This document shows positions 7,131-9,438 of a stretch of DNA of 9,438 nucleotides, piece by piece. The notes beneath the pieces were generated by a model. That model saw nothing but the letters and a program-made list of their open reading frames with translations. It had not been told where the DNA came from and ran no database searches. Location: the NCBI GenBank assembly GCA_964511405.1, contig CAZEFK010000251.1, forward strand, positions 1 through 9,438, written 5' to 3'. The position numbers and the translations under genes were made by a program. Position 1 is the first letter of the stretch. Each line of letters starts with the position of its first letter. This DNA is from CAZEFK01 sp964511405. Its GTDB lineage: Bacteria; Pseudomonadota; Alphaproteobacteria; Elsterales; Elsteraceae.

Positions 7131-7601
7131 TCAGGTGGAGCTGGTCCCGAGCGACCGTCCCTCGGACTTGCCGAACATCAGATAGTGGTCCAGCGGGTTG
7201 ATGGCGGCCGCCCTGACGTCGGGATTGGCGGTCAAATAGGCCGACACCGAGAACAGCGCCGACGGATTGCGGCCTTCCTTCCAGCCGAACGCCTCGAAAT
7301 GCTGGAGCGGGTCGATCCCGGCCCGCGCCACGTCGGGATTCTGGGCCAGATAGTACGCGGTGTTGAAGTAGGCGTCGGGATTGCGCCCCTCTTTCCACCC
7401 ATACAGATGGTAATGGGCAGCAGCGCCGACCCCGGTCGCGGCCACATCGGCGTATTGCTGCATGTAATAGGTGCTGTCGACGCCGCTCACGACCGACGTG
7501 GTCGTCGGAGTCGTGGGCAGGGTCGGGATTGTCGGGATCGTCGGAACGACCGGCGCCGGCGGTACCGGCAGGCTCCCTGTCGTCGTCGCGCTGCCGGTCA
7601 T
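7131..7601 (-). CDS. Pro/Thr-rich protein with three ~35-residue HYxxxGxxEGR repeats
   Basis: The gene encodes 156 aa. A low-complexity N-terminus (residues 11-36, PVPPAPVVPTIPTIPTLPTT and following) is followed by three copies of one repeat, at about 44-76, 80-113 and 119-150. Each has an aromatic YY/YL start, an (N)PDV or ADV motif, then HYxxxGWKEGRNP or a variant (HYHLYGWKEGRNP, HFEAFGWKEGRNP, HYLMFGKSEGRS). Similar units occur in tandem in many alphaproteobacterial surface or Ca-binding-type proteins; I know of no assigned activity. No signal peptide is evident, so a non-classical export route or a cytoplasmic role are both possible. The ATG at 7601 is chosen for a strong ribosome site (GGGAGGAG on the minus strand, 7612-7619) ten bases upstream. 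A GTG at 7631 lies upstream of that site. The stop abuts the response-regulator ATG. Confidence 0.87.
   Translation of the reverse strand: MTGSATTTGSLPVPPAPVVPTIPTIPTLPTTPTTTSVVSGVDSTYYMQQYADVAATGVGAAAHYHLYGWKEGRNPDAYFNTAYYLAQNPDVARAGIDPLQHFEAFGWKEGRNPSALFSVSAYLTANPDVRAAAINPLDHYLMFGKSEGRSLGTSST
7522..7548. repeat. Three imperfect 9-bp tandem units coding the PTI/PTL linker
   Basis: The plus strand reads GTCGGGATT, GTCGGGATC, GTCGGAACG in succession. On the coding (minus) strand this lies within the Pro-Thr-Ile linker, and GTCGG-type words continue on both sides (about 7498-7548). Changes in copy number by multiples of nine would lengthen or shorten the linker without a frameshift, so phase variation by frameshift is not expected. 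Confidence 0.5.
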
Positions 7602-7685
7602 GATCGAGTCGCTCCTCCCGTCGTGTCGCACTGCGGGAGCGAGCCTACCACCGCGGCGCTGTTGCGGTCACCGGGACAGGCCGCC
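7602..7685. other. 84-base spacer between the small winged-helix-like gene and the repeat-protein gene
   Basis: Apart from the ribosome site at 7612-7619 there is only a short inverted repeat, ACCGC (7650-7654) with GCGGT (7664-7668) around a 9-base loop. There is no T-tract for an intrinsic terminator and no convincing -35/-10 pair. Read-through from the upstream gene is possible. Confidence 0.35.
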
Positions 7686-7952
7686 TCAACGGGCCGGACC
7701 CGGGGGCGCCTGCTCGCGCAGCGCCGCCAGACCCAGGGCCGTCAGCCCGACCCGGCGGAAATGCGCCGTCGACGGCGCAATGGCGATCAGACGCTCGCGC
7801 ATCAACCAGGCCAGCACGCGCGGCGAAACCGCGTCGATGTCCTCGAAGCCCACGACCCAGTCGTCCGGCTCGGCATGGTTGACACGACCGGCCGCCACCG
7901 CCTGGAGCGCCCGCAGCTGCGTGGGAGAGAGCGTATGCTTGAACGAGGCCAC
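7686..7952 (-). CDS. Small winged-helix-like hypothetical protein (88 aa)
   Basis: An 88-residue protein starting at GTG 7952. No ATG, GTG or TTG lies upstream before the in-frame stop at 8022-8024. The order LSPTQLRALQAVAAG (8-22), SPRVLAWLMRERLIAI (43-58), then RRVGLTALGLAALRE (66-80) resembles a small winged-helix fold: helix, recognition helix with 'L..RLI', a wing, then the common 'LT.LG..AL' ending. DNA binding is therefore plausible, but I do not recognise a specific family and the fold call is pattern-based. No ribosome site is visible before the GTG, which lowers confidence in the start. It ends 84 bases before the ATG of the repeat-protein gene on the same strand and could be the first gene of that operon. 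Confidence 0.65.
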   Translation of the reverse strand: MASFKHTLSPTQLRALQAVAAGRVNHAEPDDWVVGFEDIDAVSPRVLAWLMRERLIAIAPSTAHFRRVGLTALGLAALREQAPPGPAR

Positions 7953-7972
7953 ACCGAACCGGGGAGTCTGGG

Positions 7973-8086
7973 ATGCTGGATTGCCGAAGCGACGCGAGAT
8001 TGGGCGCCTACAGCCGGGCCGTCAACCGCCAGCGCCGCGCCCGGACGGCCGCGCCATCGCGGGCTTTCACCGATTTCGCGCCTTGA
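7973..8086 (+). CDS. Possible small ORF (37 aa), unproven
   Basis: ATG at 7973 is preceded by GGGGAG (7961-7966) with a 6-base spacer, a good ribosome site. The product is Arg/Ala-rich and begins MLDCRSDARLGAYSRAVNRQ. About 30 of 37 codons end in G or C, only modestly above the local background. After the TGA the same frame stays open to 8224 and reads residues such as EDIANPFVACVASDDVAAPA, so a decayed or interrupted longer gene is another option. No homologue is recognised. Its 5' end lies opposite the upstream flank of the minus-strand 88-aa gene. Confidence 0.2.
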   Translation: MLDCRSDARLGAYSRAVNRQRRARTAAPSRAFTDFAP

Positions 8087-8109
8087 CGGCCGAGGCGAGT
8101 GGCGTTTCG

Positions 8110-8127
8110 TCGCGAAGATATCGCGAA
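8110..8127. promoter_or_regulatory. TCGCGAA direct repeat, candidate regulator site upstream of tarD
   Basis: TCGCGAA occurs at 8110-8116 and again at 8121-8127, an 11-base period placing both on the same face of the helix. Each core TCGCGA is also self-complementary, so the pair can be read as an inverted repeat. It lies 111 bases before the tarD start. The repeat is seen; operator function is inference, and CG-rich hexamers recur by chance here. Confidence 0.25.
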
Positions 8128-8237
8128 CCCGTTCGTAGCCTGCGTGGCGTCCGACGACGTGGCGGCGCCGGCCGCCTTCCTGCTATCCGAACCGAAACCG
8201 CCGCGCAGCGGCAGCTCCCTCTGACCCAAGGCCCGCC

Positions 8238-9407
8238 ATGACCGTGCGCATCCTGGACATCCGCGAGGCGACCAAGCCGATCGCCTCGCCGATCCGCAAC
8301 GCCTACATCGACTTCAGCAAGATGACGACCAGCCTGGTCGCGGTGGTCACCAACGTCGTGCGCGACGGCCGCCAAGTGGTCGGCTACGGCTTCAACTCCA
8401 ACGGCCGCTACGGCCAGGGCGGCCTGATCCGCGAACGCTTCGCCCCGCGCCTTTTGGCGGCCGAGCCGACCGCCCTGGCCGACGCCACCGGCGACAACCT
8501 GGACCCCGACCGGGTGTGGGCGGCGATGATGGCCAACGAGAAGCCGGGCGGCCATGGCGAGCGCTCGGTCGCGGTCGGCACCATCGACATGGCGGTGTGG
8601 GACGCGGTGGCGAAGATCGCAGGCAAGCCGCTGTTTCGCCTGCTCGCCGAACGCCACGGCGTCACAGCCAATCCGCGCGTCTTCGTCTACGCCGCCGGCG
8701 GCTACTATTATCCGGGCAAGGACCTCTCGATGCTGCGCGGCGAGATGCGCGGCTATCTCGATCGCGGCTACAACGTCGTGAAGATGAAGATCGGCGGCGC
8801 CGATATCGAGGAGGATCGCACCCGCATCGAGGCGGTGCTGAAAGAGATCGGTAAGGACGCGCAGCTCGCCGTCGACGCCAACGGCCGCTTCAACCTGGAA
8901 ACCGGCATCGCCTACGCCAAGATGCTGCGCGAGTATCCGCTGTTCTGGTACGAGGAGGTCGGCGATCCCCTCGATTACGCGCTGCAGGCCGCGCTCGCCG
9001 AATTCTATCCGGGACCGATGGCAACAGGCGAGAATCTCTTCAGCCACCAGGACGCCCGCAACCTGATCCGCTACGGCGGCATGCGCCCCGACCGCGACTG
9101 GCTGCAATTCGACTGCGCGCTGTCCTATGGCCTGTGCGAATACCAGCGCACTCTCGAAGTGCTGAAAACCCACGGCTGGTCCCCCAGCCGCTGCATCCCG
9201 CACGGCGGCCACCAGATGTCGCTCAACATCGCCGCCGGCTTGGGCCTCGGCGGCAACGAAAGCTACCCCGACCTGTTCCAGCCCTATGGCGGCTTCCCGG
9301 ACGGCGTCCGCGTCGAAAACGGCCACATCACCATGCCTGATCTCCCCGGCATCGGCTTCGAAGGCAAGTCCGATCTCTACAAGGAGATGAAGGCGCTGGC
9401 GGAGTAG
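8238..9407 (+). CDS. tarD: D(-)-tartrate dehydratase, enolase superfamily (mandelate racemase subgroup)
   Basis: The gene encodes 389 aa, the same length I recall for the characterised Bradyrhizobium TarD, with which it appears almost collinear. The enzyme dehydrates D-tartrate to oxaloacetate in the cytoplasm using Mg2+. An N-terminal capping domain (about 1-125, with the family GFNSNGRYGQGGLIRERFAP stretch) precedes the TIM-barrel. The catalytic set is intact: the KxK motif K182-M-K184, metal ligands D213 (in VDANGRFN), E239 (in WYEEVGDP) and E265 (in ATGENLF), D292, and the catalytic base H322 (in CIPHGGHQ). K102 in NEKPGGHGERS, linked to substrate binding in TarD, is also present. The ATG at 8238 has AAGG (8228-8231) six bases upstream and gives the family N-terminus. 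No tartrate transporter or regulator gene adjoins it here. Confidence 0.93.
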   Translation: MTVRILDIREATKPIASPIRNAYIDFSKMTTSLVAVVTNVVRDGRQVVGYGFNSNGRYGQGGLIRERFAPRLLAAEPTALADATGDNLDPDRVWAAMMANEKPGGHGERSVAVGTIDMAVWDAVAKIAGKPLFRLLAERHGVTANPRVFVYAAGGYYYPGKDLSMLRGEMRGYLDRGYNVVKMKIGGADIEEDRTRIEAVLKEIGKDAQLAVDANGRFNLETGIAYAKMLREYPLFWYEEVGDPLDYALQAALAEFYPGPMATGENLFSHQDARNLIRYGGMRPDRDWLQFDCALSYGLCEYQRTLEVLKTHGWSPSRCIPHGGHQMSLNIAAGLGLGGNESYPDLFQPYGGFPDGVRVENGHITMPDLPGIGFEGKSDLYKEMKALAE

Positions 9408-9438
9408 GTGGCACGAAGGGGCACGCCAAACACTCGAT
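9408..9438. other. Window end after tarD, no gene seen
   Basis: These 31 bases contain a GAAGGGG run (9415-9421) that could be a ribosome site for a gene beyond the window, but no start codon follows. No terminator hairpin is visible after tarD, so a downstream co-transcribed gene is possible. Confidence 0.3.

Larger units (their letters stand above)
7953..8237. other. Divergent intergenic region upstream of tarD
   Basis: This 285-base spacer separates the minus-strand gene cluster from tarD and must hold promoters for at least one direction. I see no convincing sigma-70 -35/-10 pair. A TTGACG at 8083-8088 has no -10 partner at normal spacing. The region contains a candidate small ORF and a TCGCGAA direct repeat, both listed separately. 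No tRNA, riboswitch or terminator is recognised. Confidence 0.5.

Noticed and set aside
5032..8138. Long plus-strand open frames opposite the flavoprotein, response regulator and small genes
   Set aside because: Compositionally biased, no recognisable motifs, and they run across several real genes on the minus strand.
7935..8138. 67-residue plus-strand ORF starting MLERGHTEPG
   Set aside because: Third-position GC is about 64%, below that of the real genes, and it overlaps the start of the 88-aa gene on the other strand; no homology recognised.

Overview
The window is GC-rich (roughly 70% by eye) with a strong G/C preference at third codon positions and almost no spacer DNA. The gene content and the close match of several products to alphaproteobacterial relatives suggest an alphaproteobacterium, possibly of the Rhodospirillales or Rhizobiales type. 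That placement is inference.

Region 1 (1-4386, + strand) is a dipeptide/oligopeptide ABC importer operon in the classic order dppA-dppB-dppC-dppD-dppF. The dppA gene is cut by the window start, so only the last 164 residues of the periplasmic binding protein are present. The two permeases and two ATPases are complete, and each has the length expected for its family. Spacing is tight: 19 bases between dppA and dppB, then overlapping starts and stops. A GC-rich inverted repeat places the dppB start codon in a potential hairpin loop, and a perfect 18-bp palindrome lies just inside dppC.

Region 2 (4383-7952, - strand) is a run of six convergent genes. Listed in transcription order they are: a small winged-helix-like protein (88 aa); a Pro/Thr-rich protein with three copies of a ~35-residue repeat (156 aa); a response regulator whose output half has no recognisable DNA-binding domain (273 aa); a PP_4765/HI0933-type flavoprotein (about 408 aa, apparently lacking a standard start codon); a ribbon-helix-helix-like small protein (85 aa); and a conserved helical protein of unknown function (126 aa). 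The repeat protein, response regulator and flavoprotein genes are contiguous or overlapping and look translationally coupled. The last two are coupled by an ATGA overlap and are preceded by an AT-rich imperfect palindrome that looks like a promoter with an operator. This group meets dppF tail to tail, with both stop codons inside one CTAG.

Region 3 (7953-8237) is a 285-base divergent spacer. It holds a possible 37-residue small ORF and a pair of TCGCGAA direct repeats.

Region 4 (8238-9407, + strand) is a complete enolase-superfamily gene, almost certainly D-tartrate dehydratase (tarD), with all the expected catalytic residues. The last 31 bases hold no identifiable gene.

Most of the window is ordinary metabolism and transport. 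The less explained parts are the repeat protein/response regulator/flavoprotein cluster, the RHH-like pair with its own operator, and the RNA structures in dpp.
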